19,825 bases of DNA. It comes from Planctomycetota bacterium (GTDB taxonomy: Bacteria > Planctomycetota > Planctomycetia > Pirellulales > Pirellulaceae). The stretch's first letter is position 1; every line of letters starts with the position of its first letter. The notes under the pieces are model-generated. The model searched no databases. It saw nothing but the letters and a program-made list of their open reading frames with translations, and was not told where the DNA came from. Both the position numbers and the translations under genes were made by a program. Of this stretch, positions 7,449 to 17,700 are shown in pieces. The stretch lies in contig JAJDEH010000355.1 of the NCBI GenBank assembly GCA_029259935.1, positions 1 through 19,825 on the forward strand. Direction: 5' to 3'.

Positions 7449-8465
7449 ATGCGCAATTCCGTTCTGGTGCCGGCATTGCTGTTGGCGGTTTGTTCACTCT
7501 CCTCGGTCCACGCCGCGCCTCTTGTTTACGACGGCGGCACCGGTGTTGGCAAGGGAAAGCACATCGTCTTTATCGCCAGCGATCATGAGTATCGGTCCGA
7601 GGAAACGCTGCCGGCGCTGGCTCGTATCTTGGCCAAGCATCACGGCTTCAAATGCTCGGTGGTTTTTGGAGTCGACGACAAAGGGGTTATCAAACCGGGC
7701 AGCTCGAACGTGCCAGGAATCGAAGTGCTGAAGACGGCCGATTTGATGGTCGTCTTCACGCGATTTCAAAACTGGCCGGATGACCAGATGCAGCATTTTG
7801 TTGATTACTTGGATCGCGCGGGACCCATCATCGGTTTGCGAACGGCCACGCACGGCTTCAAGATTCCAGGCGACAGAAAGTTCGCGAAGTACTCCAACGG
7901 ATTTGGCGGCCCGGATTACAAGGACGGCTTTGGCCGGCAAGTGCTGGGCGAAAAGTGGGCCGGACACTATGGCCGCAATCACCAGCAGACCACGAGATTG
8001 GATATCGTGAGCGATCAAGCCGATCATCCGATTTTGCGCGGCGTGAAAGAGATGTGGGTCCAGTGTGGGGGATACAACGCCAAGCCATTACAGCCGAGTA
8101 CGGTTTTGGCGACGGCGCAACCCTTGCTCGGAATGGAGCCCGATTCCGAGGCGGACCCAAAATACAAACCCGTTCCCGGTGCGTGGACTCGTTCCTATCA
8201 AGGTGCCGACAAGAGTGAAGGACGTGTGTTCACGAGTACCTATGGCGCATCGAACGATATCGAGAACGAAGGCTACCGGCGGCTGCTCATCAACGCCTGC
8301 TTCTGGGCCGTCGGTCTCGAGGACGAGATTGTCGCGGATGCCAACGTTGAGTTCGTCGGGCCTTATAACGCGACTTGGCGGCGCGGTCGCGGCCGACGCT
8401 TGAACGGCCTGCGTCCCCAGGATTTGGCAGGTTGGGAGTCCCCAATCGTTCCGTTGCATAAGTAG
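7449..8465 (+). CDS. Secreted ThuA-like domain protein
   Basis: The 338-residue product has a signal peptide (residues 1-23, cleavage near Val-His-Ala-Ala-Pro) and one ThuA-like domain, which has a class I glutamine amidotransferase-type fold. ThuA was named for trehalose utilisation in rhizobia; planctomycetes encode many exported versions, often near sugar-degrading enzymes, with no proven reaction. Visible landmarks are IASDHEYRSEETLP (42-55), IIGLRTATHGF (127-137), WAGHYGRNH (170-178), PGAWTRSY (243-250), RVFTSTYGAS (259-268) and the closing RRLLINACFWAVGLED (277-292). A basic tail follows (Arg-rich, 311-317). The ATG at 7449 starts a clear signal peptide; the ribosome site is weak. It lies 144 bases after the repeat protein on the same strand and may share its transcript. 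Its role as a periplasmic carbohydrate protein is inference. Confidence 0.88.
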   Translation: MRNSVLVPALLLAVCSLSSVHAAPLVYDGGTGVGKGKHIVFIASDHEYRSEETLPALARILAKHHGFKCSVVFGVDDKGVIKPGSSNVPGIEVLKTADLMVVFTRFQNWPDDQMQHFVDYLDRAGPIIGLRTATHGFKIPGDRKFAKYSNGFGGPDYKDGFGRQVLGEKWAGHYGRNHQQTTRLDIVSDQADHPILRGVKEMWVQCGGYNAKPLQPSTVLATAQPLLGMEPDSEADPKYKPVPGAWTRSYQGADKSEGRVFTSTYGASNDIENEGYRRLLINACFWAVGLEDEIVADANVEFVGPYNATWRRGRGRRLNGLRPQDLAGWESPIVPLHK

Positions 8466-8560
8466 AGCATCTTCGAGCAGACGAGGTCGGTGGCCGCCAC
8501 TTGTTTCCACGAGGCTCGGACATCCTTGACGACGACATCCGCCAGCGTGCGGGTGTTCAT
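8466..8560 (-). pseudogene. Antisense 5' remnant, possibly of a membrane glycerophosphodiesterase-type gene
   Basis: On the minus strand an ATG at 8560 opens a reading that runs MNTRTLADVVVKDVRASW and then KQVAATDLVCSKM before the similarity ends at about 8470, next to the stop codon of the ThuA gene. The pattern 'DVRASW(K/R)Q(L/V)A.TDLV' recalls the start of planctomycete proteins that begin with the membrane domain of glycerophosphoryl diester phosphodiesterases, where the text would continue into a hydrophobic helix. Here the helix is missing and the frame runs into the antisense of ThuA. This looks like the surviving first 30 codons of a deleted gene. The similarity is recalled, not computed. 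Confidence 0.33.
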
Positions 8561-8696
8561 CAGGATAGGCCGCGTTAGTCGACTTGGCTGAACCGAGGTT
8601 GACGCCACCTTGCCGTCGCTGTAGGAGTGACACCGCGTCCCTCGCAAATTGCCCATGTGCGCGCGTGAATCACGTATTTGGCAGTGTTTCTTGGCC

Positions 8697-8701
8697 GGAG
8701 G
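8697..8701 (+). promoter_or_regulatory. Ribosome binding site fixing the start at 8710
   Basis: GGAGG at 8697-8701 lies eight bases before the ATG at 8710. It rules in favour of this start over the in-frame ATG at 8584, whose extra 42 residues are Cys/Arg-rich and not protein-like. Confidence 0.7.
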
Positions 8702-8709
8702 CCTCAACG

Positions 8710-9606
8710 ATGCCCGTCTCGGTTTGTTTTGATGATGTCGTAAAGGAAGTTGAATTGCTGAGGCGGCAGCCGGAACCCGTGGTGCCAAGCTACAACGCGC
8801 CGAGCACCAGTTCCGAGCAAAGAGAGAAAGGGTTGCGGCTGATTAGACAAGGGTGGTTCTGGACGTTTCTTCTGCCTCCCGTTGGATTCCGGATGCTTGA
8901 GCAGGGACGGGCCTTGGCCAATGATGATGCCTATTCGGCCTTGGGCAACGATCCAAGGCGGCCCGTGGTCTACTTGCGGGCTTTTTCCACCGACAAGGAT
9001 CGATCGGGATCGGCCGTCGATCGCTCGAATGCAACGCTCGTCGGCACGCCAAAACCGACCGTCGAAATCCAGATTGCACAAGCCATCAACAACAACTTCT
9101 CGCGACGGTATGGGCCGTTCATTGCCATCGCCGATCCGCGTCAGCCGCCCAGCCCCGGCTTTTCAAAGTGTCACGTTGACGACGCCCATTGGAAGCGCGT
9201 CGCCATTTCGATGATGGAGAAATCCCAGTTGACCATTTTGCGAATCGGCGAGGGTGACGGGATTTTTTGGGAACTGATTGCCGCGTTTCTCATTTGTTCC
9301 CCGAGTCGGACGCTGCTGGTGTTTGATCCGACCTCGATTCCCGGAAAGAAACTCGCAGAGGCATACCGCGAGGTGACGGAAGCGTTGGCCGCCAGATTCC
9401 AACTGCGGTTTCCATCCACTTACAACGGAAGCCGCGTGATTCGCTTCAGCAACGACCGGACGGCCATACTTGAAAGCGCGGGCATGTTGGGTACTCTGAT
9501 GACGGGCAATTTCTTTTCGGCTTGTCTGAGACAAGCATCAAGAAGCATTCCGGAACTCAGCGAGCCCGCGCCGTCTGACACGGCAATGGCAAAGAAGGCG
9601 GCCTGA
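8710..9606 (+). CDS. YLRAF-domain protein, possibly TIR/SLOG-like fold
   Basis: The 298-residue product has no named family that I can give with certainty. One hydrophobic stretch (GWFWTFLLPPVGF, 48-60) may touch or cross the membrane. It is followed by a domain that recurs in uncharacterised bacterial membrane proteins: RRPVVYLRAFSTDK (83-96), an EIQIAQAI helix (119-126), FIAIADP (137-143), WKRVAISMM..SQLTILRIG (161-180), GIFWELI (184-190) and TLLVFDP (201-207). The alternating strands, the 'FWEL' helix that in related proteins holds a conserved Glu, and the 'DD.W' segment (157-161) suggest a Rossmann-like fold close to TIR or SLOG domains; this is inference. The C-terminal tail is Pro/Ala/Lys-rich. 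The last gene of the + strand run, it converges on the SSS symporter gene with 34 bases between stops. Confidence 0.7.
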   Translation: MPVSVCFDDVVKEVELLRRQPEPVVPSYNAPSTSSEQREKGLRLIRQGWFWTFLLPPVGFRMLEQGRALANDDAYSALGNDPRRPVVYLRAFSTDKDRSGSAVDRSNATLVGTPKPTVEIQIAQAINNNFSRRYGPFIAIADPRQPPSPGFSKCHVDDAHWKRVAISMMEKSQLTILRIGEGDGIFWELIAAFLICSPSRTLLVFDPTSIPGKKLAEAYREVTEALAARFQLRFPSTYNGSRVIRFSNDRTAILESAGMLGTLMTGNFFSACLRQASRSIPELSEPAPSDTAMAKKAA

Positions 9607-9640
9607 CCAGTGCGAACAGAATCCGGGGGCGACTCCAGTC

Positions 9641-11653
9641 TTAGTAGTAGAAGTACAACATGAACACGGCCGCCGAACAGAGAATGCCGGCCCACACGCG
9701 ATCATCGCGCAGCAGATCCATCTCATCAGTTTCCTTGGCTGACATGCTGCTAACGAAAATCGATCCGGCGAACATGCCCAACGTCCAAAAGGCCGCAACG
9801 ACCGCGGCGACCGCCGGGGCGATCATTTCCCGGTTCATCAGCCAACCCAGCATGATAAACACACCCAAAGAAACCGCCATCGCCATGAATATATTGCGCA
9901 GCGTCAACGGATGATGACCGCCTAGGTCCGTCCACACCAGCCGGCCTTTTTTCGGGTCGCTCTCTTCAAAGAAGCTGACCAACACATACAGGATCGTGCA
10001 CAGCCCGATCACCGCGACCACACGATGAAAGAAGTTGAGTTCTGGCCCGAGATATCGAATGAAAGTTAGCCTCGGTCCGACGAAAGGTAGCGGTGTTTGC
10101 AAGCGTTCGATTTCCAGTCGCTCGTTGGCGGAGGCCAGTTCCTTCAGGTCACTTGCCTCCATCTGGCTGAGTTCCATGGCCCGGTCGTATTCCAACGACG
10201 TGCCAATGCCCAGGTCGTAGCCGATCACGACGAGCGCGGAAAAGACAACGCCGGCCACAATGGTCACAAACGAAGCATTCGCAGTGCCCCGCCGCCAGAA
10301 CATTCCCAGTATGAAGGTGACCAAGATGCCCGGGGTCAAATAATTCTGGTAGTCGACGATCGTCAGAAAGAAATTCTTTTCAGAATTTGGATTCAAGACG
10401 AAGATCGCGACCAACGCCGCGAATACCACAAACACGACGATCGAGATTCGGCCCACGAAAATCAGTTCTTTGTCGCTGGCCCGGGGATTGAAATAGGGCT
10501 TGTAGATGTCGATCGTCACGATGGTCGCCGCCGAATTCATCATCGAATCGATGGACGAAAGAATCGCACCGATCAAGCCGGCGGCGATCACGCCAATGAT
10601 GCCCCAGCCGATCGGAATCGTCAGCTTGACCAGTTCGGTGAAAGCGGCATCGGGATCAATGGCCTGTCCCGGCAGTTCTTGGCGGAACAGGTAGACCGAT
10701 GCAACTCCCGTGGCGACCGCGAAGAAGGGGATTAGTAGTTTCAAGAAGCCGGCGAAGATGATGCCGATCCGCGCTTCGCGATCGCTGCGCGCGCCCAGGG
10801 CGCGTTGCACGATAAACTGATTCGTGCCCCAATAAAAACAGTGCATGAACATGAGGCCGGTAAACACGCCCGTCCAAGGCAGCTTTGGATGGTGCATGGG
10901 CAAGTACAAATGCATTTTGTCACCGCCCGCGAGGTCGGCCGCCATCATGGCTTCCCAGCCGCCCAACTTGTTGAATGTCAGAACGGCCACAAGAATGGCG
11001 GCGGCCAGCATCAGCACCGATTGAATCACATCCGTCCAGACGACCGCCTTCAATCCGCCGAAAATCGTATAGCTGGCCGAAATGACCGCCAACGCGATGA
11101 CAAAGCCGGCATAGTATGTGTGGTTCACGTGCAGCTTCGTGGCGCTACCTTGCTCGCCATCGGTCCGCTCAACGGGCTTTTCTTCGACGGCTCCGCCACC
11201 CGCCAGCAGGCAAATCGAACGCGAACCGATATACAGCGCCGGAATCATTTGCACGGCGGCCATGATCACCACCATGATCACGGCATAGGAGACTCGGCTG
11301 CGTTCGTCGTATCGCTTGGAGAGATACTCCGACAGCGTATAGATCCGCAACTTGCGATAGACGGGAAGAAAGCCGTAGCAAAGTAGCATCAGCCCGCCGA
11401 TCGCGCCCAACTCGAAATGACTCTGCGCGAACCCGATGCTAAAACCAATCCCCAGCATGCCCACGATGTGATTGGCACTGACATTACTGCCAAAAATCGA
11501 TCCGGCAACACCCCACCAAGGTATCTTCCGCCCGGCCAGAAAATAATCTTCGGAAGTCTCTTCCTTGCGGCCAGCGATCAGGCCGACCGCCATCGCCGCG
11601 ACAAGAAACGCCAAAAAGACAAAGATTTCGAACGGCGTGAAGAACTCACCCAC
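9641..11653 (-). CDS. SSS-family sodium/solute symporter
   Basis: This 670-residue integral inner-membrane protein is a sodium:solute symporter of the SGLT/PutP superfamily, importing a small solute with Na+. Many hydrophobic segments are seen, from residue 8 to 666. Family landmarks are EDYFLAGR (35-42), SNVSANHIVG (56-65), the signature ISASYTIFGGLKAVVWTD (191-208), GTNQFIVQRAL (276-286) and SSIDSMMNSAATIVTIDIY (366-384), which carries the Ser residues of the Na+ site helix. Two hydrophilic inserts stand out: 152-176 (charged) and 485-525 (Glu/Leu-rich, coiled-coil-like) between late helices. The substrate may be a sugar, but cannot be read from sequence. The GTG start at 11653 is preceded by GAGGTGG (11658-11664). 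It follows glgX on the same strand after 141 bases. Confidence 0.93.
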   Translation of the reverse strand: MGEFFTPFEIFVFLAFLVAAMAVGLIAGRKEETSEDYFLAGRKIPWWGVAGSIFGSNVSANHIVGMLGIGFSIGFAQSHFELGAIGGLMLLCYGFLPVYRKLRIYTLSEYLSKRYDERSRVSYAVIMVVIMAAVQMIPALYIGSRSICLLAGGGAVEEKPVERTDGEQGSATKLHVNHTYYAGFVIALAVISASYTIFGGLKAVVWTDVIQSVLMLAAAILVAVLTFNKLGGWEAMMAADLAGGDKMHLYLPMHHPKLPWTGVFTGLMFMHCFYWGTNQFIVQRALGARSDREARIGIIFAGFLKLLIPFFAVATGVASVYLFRQELPGQAIDPDAAFTELVKLTIPIGWGIIGVIAAGLIGAILSSIDSMMNSAATIVTIDIYKPYFNPRASDKELIFVGRISIVVFVVFAALVAIFVLNPNSEKNFFLTIVDYQNYLTPGILVTFILGMFWRRGTANASFVTIVAGVVFSALVVIGYDLGIGTSLEYDRAMELSQMEASDLKELASANERLEIERLQTPLPFVGPRLTFIRYLGPELNFFHRVVAVIGLCTILYVLVSFFEESDPKKGRLVWTDLGGHHPLTLRNIFMAMAVSLGVFIMLGWLMNREMIAPAVAAVVAAFWTLGMFAGSIFVSSMSAKETDEMDLLRDDRVWAGILCSAAVFMLYFYY

Positions 11654-11794
11654 AAAGCCACCTCAATCGAATAAACGGAAGATGTGGGTGACTATAAATG
11701 CTGGCCCCGCGCCGGGCAAGTACGACGGATCGATGAAGCTGTGGCGAAATTCGTTGTTCGCTCCGTGACAAAACGAAGCCGCCGCCGTATTCGT

Positions 11795-14032
11795 TTAGTC
11801 GCCTTTCGTGGCGACGCTCTCTTCACCGCCAAGCAGGTTCGAAAAGGCGAGCCGTAAACGCGAGATGATCCTCGTTCGCTTCAAATCCGATTTGGGGCGA
11901 ATCGCGGTTTCTTTTACGAACAGCAGCGCGACGCTTCGAGCCTCCAACGGATAGCTCTCGCCGGCGAACATCGGTTCTTCCGTGGTCTTGGGTCCCGCCC
12001 AGCTTGTATCCAGGGCGGGCTCCCAGCATTGGTCGTCTTCGTGACCAGGCAGCACGAACGACAGCTTTTCGTGGTAGGCGTTCATCAAGACGAATAAGGT
12101 GTCGTCGAGGATCGGATTGCCCTGATCGTCGACCTCACTGATGGCGTCGCCGGCCAGCCGCAGCCCAATGCAGCGGACGTGCGGATCTTTCCAGTCGTCT
12201 TTCCGCATTTCCTTGCCGTCTGGGCGGAACCAGGTAATGTCCTTGGCTTCCGATCCACGGACCTTACGGCCTTGAAAGAACTTGCGCCGCCGCAGCGTCG
12301 GATGCTGGTGAAACAACTGGATCAGTTGCCGGGTGAACTGCAAGAGCTGCTGGCCCTCTTCATCCAGATTCCAATCGACCCAAGAGATTTCATTGTCTTG
12401 GCAGTAGGCGTTGTTGTTGCCGTGTTGAGTACGTCCAAACTCATCTCCGGCGACCAACATCGGCACGCCCTGCGACAAAATCAGCGTGGCCAGGAAGTTT
12501 CGCTTCTGGCGTTCTCGCAAGGCATTGATCTCAGCATCGTCGGTGGGCCCTTCCACACCGCAATTCCAACTCAAATTGTGGCCGTGGCCATCGCAATTGT
12601 TTTCGCCGTTGGCTTCATTATGTTTTTCGTTGTAGCTGACCAGATCGTGCAGCGTGAAACCGTCGTGGGCGGTGACAAAATTGACGCTGGCATACGGACG
12701 GCGGCCACTGAGGGCGTACAGGTCACTGCTGCCGGTCAGCCGATAAGCCAACTCACCGATTTGTCCCTCGTCGCCCTTCCACCAGCTACGCAGATTGTCG
12801 CGGTACTGGCCATTCCATTCGGCCCACAACACCGGAAAATTGCCGACTTGGTAGCCGCCTTCGCCCAAATCCCAGGGCTCGGCAATCAGTTTCACTTGAG
12901 ACAGAACGGGATCTTGATGAATGATGTCGAAGAAGGCACCCAGGCGATCCACATCGTGAAGTTCGCGGGCCAGCGCCGACGCCAAATCAAAACGAAATCC
13001 GTCCACGTGCATCTCCAGCACCCAGTAACGCAGACTGTCCATGATCAGTTGCAACACGCGCGGATGCATCATGTTCAACGTGTTGCCGCAGCCGGTGTAA
13101 TCCATGTAGTGCCGCGCGTCGTTGGCCACCGTGCGGTAATAGCTGGCGTTGTCGATACCGCGAAAGCACAGGGTTGGCCCCAAATGGTTCCCTTCGGCCG
13201 TGTGGTTATAGACGACATCCAAGATGACTTCGATCCCCGCCCCATGCAGCCGCTTGACCATTTGCTTGAATTCCACGACTTGATTGCCGCCGCGCGGATA
13301 ACTGGCATAGCGAACATCGGGAGCAAAGTAACCGATCGAGTTGTAACCCCAGAAGTTGCGGAGTTTCCGATCGGCTAAGTGCTTGTCGTCGACAAAGTGA
13401 TGAATCGGCATCAGTTCAACGGCGGTCACGCCCAGTGACGTCAGGTAGTCGATCACCGCGGGCGACGCCAGTCCGGCATATGTGCCGCGATCGTTTTCGG
13501 GAACATCCGGATGACGGGCAGTGAATCCCTTGACGTGCAACTCGTAGATCAACGTCTTGTGCCACGGGTTGCGGGGCGCGACATCGCCTTCCCAATCGTA
13601 GTCAGTATCGACAACGACACACTTGGGAAGGTAGGGAGCACTGTTGCGGGTGTTGAGCGACAGATCGGCTTGCGGATGACCCAACACGTAAGCGAAGGCG
13701 GCCTCGTTCCACTGAATGGTTCCATCAATCGCTTTGGCGTACGGATCCAACAGCAGCTTGGTCGGATTAAATCGATGCCCACATTCTGGTTCGTAAGGAC
13801 CGTAGACCCGATAGCCATACAGAGTGCCGGGACGAGCATGCGGCAAATAGCAGTGCCACACCTGGTCGGTGTGCTCGGTCATGCGAATGCGCGCGCGTTC
13901 GTAGCGGCCCTGCTTGCCCTTGTAGAGACACAGCTCGACGCCGGTTGCATTCTCGGAGAACAAAGCAAAATTAACGCCCGATCCGTCCCAGGTCGCGCCC
14001 AGCGGATACGGTTTTCCTGGCCAAACCTTCAT
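11795..14032 (-). CDS. glgX: Glycogen debranching enzyme GlgX
   Basis: GlgX hydrolyses alpha-1,6 branch links in glycogen or limit dextrins in the cytoplasm. The 745-residue product fits the TreX/GlgX family. It opens with an N-terminal CBM48/isoamylase-type beta domain (about 1-120, with [18 protein letters not shown] at 12-29) followed by a GH13 barrel. The four conserved regions are intact: DVVYNHT (272-278), DGFRFDLAS with nucleophile Asp349, LIAEPWD with acid Glu385, and TAHDGF with Asp457. The typical [17 protein letters not shown] stretch is at 538-554. After the usual C-terminal beta domain there is a basic extension of about 35 residues (708-745) that GlgX does not need. ATG at 14032 has GAGGG three bases upstream. 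No glgA, glgB, glgC or glgP lies in this window, and the next gene on the same strand is a symporter. Confidence 0.96.
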   Translation of the reverse strand: MKVWPGKPYPLGATWDGSGVNFALFSENATGVELCLYKGKQGRYERARIRMTEHTDQVWHCYLPHARPGTLYGYRVYGPYEPECGHRFNPTKLLLDPYAKAIDGTIQWNEAAFAYVLGHPQADLSLNTRNSAPYLPKCVVVDTDYDWEGDVAPRNPWHKTLIYELHVKGFTARHPDVPENDRGTYAGLASPAVIDYLTSLGVTAVELMPIHHFVDDKHLADRKLRNFWGYNSIGYFAPDVRYASYPRGGNQVVEFKQMVKRLHGAGIEVILDVVYNHTAEGNHLGPTLCFRGIDNASYYRTVANDARHYMDYTGCGNTLNMMHPRVLQLIMDSLRYWVLEMHVDGFRFDLASALARELHDVDRLGAFFDIIHQDPVLSQVKLIAEPWDLGEGGYQVGNFPVLWAEWNGQYRDNLRSWWKGDEGQIGELAYRLTGSSDLYALSGRRPYASVNFVTAHDGFTLHDLVSYNEKHNEANGENNCDGHGHNLSWNCGVEGPTDDAEINALRERQKRNFLATLILSQGVPMLVAGDEFGRTQHGNNNAYCQDNEISWVDWNLDEEGQQLLQFTRQLIQLFHQHPTLRRRKFFQGRKVRGSEAKDITWFRPDGKEMRKDDWKDPHVRCIGLRLAGDAISEVDDQGNPILDDTLFVLMNAYHEKLSFVLPGHEDDQCWEPALDTSWAGPKTTEEPMFAGESYPLEARSVALLFVKETAIRPKSDLKRTRIISRLRLAFSNLLGGEESVATKGD

Positions 14033-14351
14033 GAACCCTCACTTGAAAAATCGCGGTGAATATCGTGCTGAAGTTCGTGATCCTCGAGTGGGCTGAATCA
14101 ACACCTCCATCATTCATCGGGCAGGCGGCAGGTTGACTTGATCCCAGTTTGCGGACGATACGGGCTAGCACTGACAGCGACGGCACGGCTCAAGTACTAC
14201 CAATGAAAAACCCGCTCCGCCAATGTCGAGCAATCCAGCGGAATTCTAGGGAAAGAGGTGCCAGCGTGGAATGGTGGCGCGGCGCAATTCGAAAGATAAT
14301 GGACTCGCGAAGTTGTGGCGGCTCAAACCAGAAGGCCGCTATTTCGGCGTA
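14033..14351. other. Gap upstream of glgX
   Basis: About 320 bases lie between the glgX start and the stop of the MazG-like gene, both on the minus strand. Short open frames here look random in composition. A promoter for glgX should be in this stretch, but I see no convincing boxes, no terminator hairpin with a T-run for the upstream unit, and no RNA gene. Confidence 0.4.
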
Positions 14352-14723
14352 TCAGTTAGCCCCTCCCCCGTCCTCGGGGCCATACCGTCCGCGAAATTCT
14401 TCGGCCGGATATTTCAGGACATTCTTTTTCATTTTTTCCCGGAGGGCGTTGCTCAAATCGAGATCGAGTTCGTTGGCGATTGCTAGCGTATAACAGAGTA
14501 CGTCGGCCAGTTCTTCGCCCACGGCGGTCAGTTTTTCCGGATCCTCGGCGATACGCCGCGAGGCATCGGTCGTAATCCACTGAAAATGCTCCATCAATTC
14601 GGCGGCCTCGATCGCCAGCGCCATGGTCAGATTCTTGGGCGAATGAAACTGTTGCCAGTCGCGAGCATCCACGAACTCGCGGACGACGTTACGAAGTTCC
14701 GCGATTGTTGTTTCATGGTCCAT
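14352..14723 (-). CDS. MazG-like nucleotide pyrophosphohydrolase
   Basis: The 123-residue all-helical protein is a MazG-like NTP pyrophosphatase of the DCTPP1/RS21-C6 type, which cleaves (d)NTPs, often dCTP or modified dCTP, to the monophosphate and pyrophosphate, cleaning the nucleotide pool. The sequence shows ARDWQQFHSPKNL (20-32), the metal-binding pairs Glu39/Glu42 (EAAELMEHF) and Glu71/Asp74 (GEELADVLCY), and the Lys-rich KKNVLKYP (99-106) that follows in this family. Length is normal. ATG at 14723 is the natural start; a TTG at 14738 would add five residues. It begins 18 bases after the stop of the large AsmA-like gene, so the two are probably co-transcribed, although no functional link is known to me. 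Confidence 0.9.
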   Translation of the reverse strand: MDHETTIAELRNVVREFVDARDWQQFHSPKNLTMALAIEAAELMEHFQWITTDASRRIAEDPEKLTAVGEELADVLCYTLAIANELDLDLSNALREKMKKNVLKYPAEEFRGRYGPEDGGGAN

Positions 14724-14741
14724 GGTATCTTGCAACAAATT

Positions 14742-17700
14742 CTATTTGTTCCGGTCTAGCCTGAACAATCCTTCAAGGCCGTTTTTCAATTCGTCTTCGA
14801 TGAGACGATTGAGACCGTTGCCTAGCGACTTGGTCAGGTTCGAGAGAATCCGGTTGTCGAACACGGGATTTGTGAGCGTACCGGAAACGGGGATCTCGAT
14901 CACTTGGCCTCGGAAACTGGCCAGCAACGGATTGTTACCGACGAGATCCTCGCCCAGCGGAATCTTGGCCACCATCGAGACCGATTGATCCGTGCCGACA
15001 TGGCCATTGGTGTGCACGCGCAGTCCGCCAATCACCAATTGCAGGTTCTCGTGATAGACTTTTCCGTCGATCATCTGAAAAGAAACGGTCTGTTCCGGCA
15101 AGTTAATCCAGCTTGCGGATCCACCGAGCTGCCGAGGATCCAATCCGCCGCTCTCGACAACCGCGGCCACCTGTCGCACGATTGCTTCGATCTGTCGGCC
15201 CATGGGACCTGGGCCCACGCGGGCAGAGTGGATCTTGAGCTGGCCCCGAACCGTCCCCTTCATCGGGTCCGCCAACGGCACCTGAGCTTCCGACAATTCC
15301 ATCGATAGTTCGCCCTGGGTTCGCGTTGCATCGGCCAACAGCGGGGCCAAATATTTCATCCAGGTCTTAAACATCTCTGGTGAAATCTGCACGCGCTCCA
15401 CCGTGGATCCCGGCTTAAGCGTCAAGGTGTTCCGCGACCCATGAAGGAAGACTTGCGGTTCCAGGTTGACCCGTCCGTGATTGACGCTCAGATGCATCGG
15501 TTGGGCGCGGATCACTCCTCCCGATAGCACGGCTTGAAGTTCACTCGGTCCAATTTCAAATCCTTTGGCGCTGGCCGATTTCCAATCGATGGCCATTTGT
15601 GCTGTGAGATCCGCGGGCGGCCAAGCGGGAACACTATCGGCCGCCGACTGGGTTTCGACCCCGTTCAACAGCGGGCCGCGGATCGTGAACGGCTTCTGGC
15701 CGGTGCCGCTCATGACCAAATCGCGGCTGACAAAGGGCCGCAGTCGCTCCGATAGATGATTCCAGTTGTAAACAAGTTCACCATCGATTTCAGCTTGGCA
15801 AACGGTTGTCAGTTCTTTTAGTGTTCCATGAGCGGCGACGCGTACGGAGGGCGCTTCCACGTCGATCTGGTCGAGGTGCAGTTCACCGTTGGCGTGCGAG
15901 TAGTCGCCCTTTCCGACAAGCTTGATTTGATCCTCCCGCCAAACCGCTTCCCACGGGCTGGAATTGGCCGCGGGCGTGGCTTCGCCGGGAATCTTCGGAT
16001 TCTTGCGCCGGGCCGCGATAAAGTCGGTGATGTCGGCTGTCCAATTGGCCAGCGTTACGCCGTCTTGGTAAGCCAATTGCCCTTGGCCGACGATCATCCC
16101 GTAGAAGTGTTGCCGGGGAGGATCGGCGGATCCGTGTGTCCAGGTCATGACGCGGCCCAAGTCGCCGCGATAGGCGATTTGCCCCGTCACTTCGGGCCCT
16201 CTTTCCAGCTCTCTTATCTTGACATCGTTCGTGCGGCAAGCGACCGAGGAACTGACAAGCGTTGCTTCGGCGGACGTGAGTTCTCGCGTGGTGCTATTCC
16301 ACGAGGCGATCCCCTCGATGCGCGCCGTCGATTCTTTGATTCGTAAACCGTGCCCCGTGGCGGACAACTCGCTCAATGTTAGCGAACCGGCAGTCACGTC
16401 GGTTTTTTGTGGAGAAAACCGAGCCGTGCACTGCAATTCGACATCGCCATCCAGTTGCCATCCGGGCAACGGAACCCAGGTTTGAATTCGCGGTAACCAG
16501 CTTCCCAAACCGCCAACCAAGCGACATTGGACGGGCACGGATAGGTTGCCCGACGGACTGCTTGCCGATTCGACTAGCTCGACCCGCAACGAGTCGATAC
16601 CCGATGTCACTTGAAGATTGCCGCTCTCGAATTGTTGAATCGAGGAGGGAATGGGCGCGCCATTCGAGTCTCCGACAAAGACCGAATCGACCGAAACAGT
16701 CAGGTTCTCCTCGCGCCATGGGCGCAGGCCTGGGAGTACGACTTCGAACTCCTTAACCGCCGCCCCGCCCCGCAAGTTCGTTCGTCCCTGGTCGTCCAAC
16801 TGGTCCCATCCCAGTTCGGCGTCTAACTTGCCGGCCAGTTTCAGACCCTGGACATCGACAAACTGGCCCGCCTCGGCGGCCAGCCGATCAAGATCGCCGA
16901 CGGCCGTAATGGAGCCCTTGGCCAGCGCGCCCTTGCCTTGGATCTTTAAAAAACTAGAGTTGCAAGTCAAATGTTCGATGACCGGCCCATCGGCCGACTT
17001 GGCAACAAACATCGTCAACTGAATTGGCTGGTCCCAGCGCACGGCACGGCCATTGTTCATCGCGGTGAGGTTGGCGGTTTCGACAATCGTGGCCCAGCGA
17101 CGATTCTCACCTTCAACTCGGCTGTACATCGTGGCCGTGACTTTCCCCGACGTTAGCTCCAACTGCTCTCGAAGCCGCAACGTTTCGGGCAACATGTTGG
17201 CCAGCATCGCCAAATCCATTTCTCCCACGATGCGATAATCTTCCGGCTGCAGTAAAACGCCAAGCAGATCTTTGGCCAGGTCACTGGTGGGCACGGTGAC
17301 ATCCGCTTCGATCTTGGCTAGGTCGCAACTAGCCTTGAACTGTTTTGCGGTCAGCCTGGAATCGGCAAACTCAAGCCCGCCTTCCGCGGAAACGTGCTTC
17401 AACCGCAGTTGATCGTTACCGAACAAGCTGGGTCCTTGGAAGTGAAGATCGCGGACGGCAAACTCGTCAAGCTGAAGGACTTGACTTCCGCTTGACGCGT
17501 CCCAGCGGACGTCGCACTGAGTGGAGCCTATTCCAGAGATTTGTGCGTCGGGCACCACGCGCCGCAGCGCCGCCTGAATCGATGCCAAGGGGAAATCGAC
17601 CAACCGCACGACGGCTTGTCCGCCACCGGCTGCTTCGGATGTCGACGATTGCCACTTCATCTCCGCTTCCAAGTGGGCCGGCGGTTGACCGGGGCCAGTC

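Noticed and set aside
8584..8709. Upstream extension of the YLRAF-domain gene
   Set aside because: The added residues are Cys/Arg-rich and unlike protein, while GGAGG correctly spaced before ATG 8710 marks the real start.
303..9606. A single sugar-degradation gene cluster linking MocA genes, glycerate kinase and ThuA
   Set aside because: The run is broken by the reverse-strand egtD and contains an RNA-type methyltransferase; no shared substrate or regulator can be shown.
10097..10735. 212-codon open frame antisense to the SSS symporter
   Set aside because: The product is almost entirely Asp/His/Arg/Gln-rich, which is the expected shadow of hydrophobic membrane-helix codons.
12179..13378. 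399-codon open frame antisense to glgX
   Set aside because: It is fully covered by the clear glgX gene, has no recognisable motif and shows the Val/Ala/Ile-rich composition typical of antisense frames in GC-rich genes.
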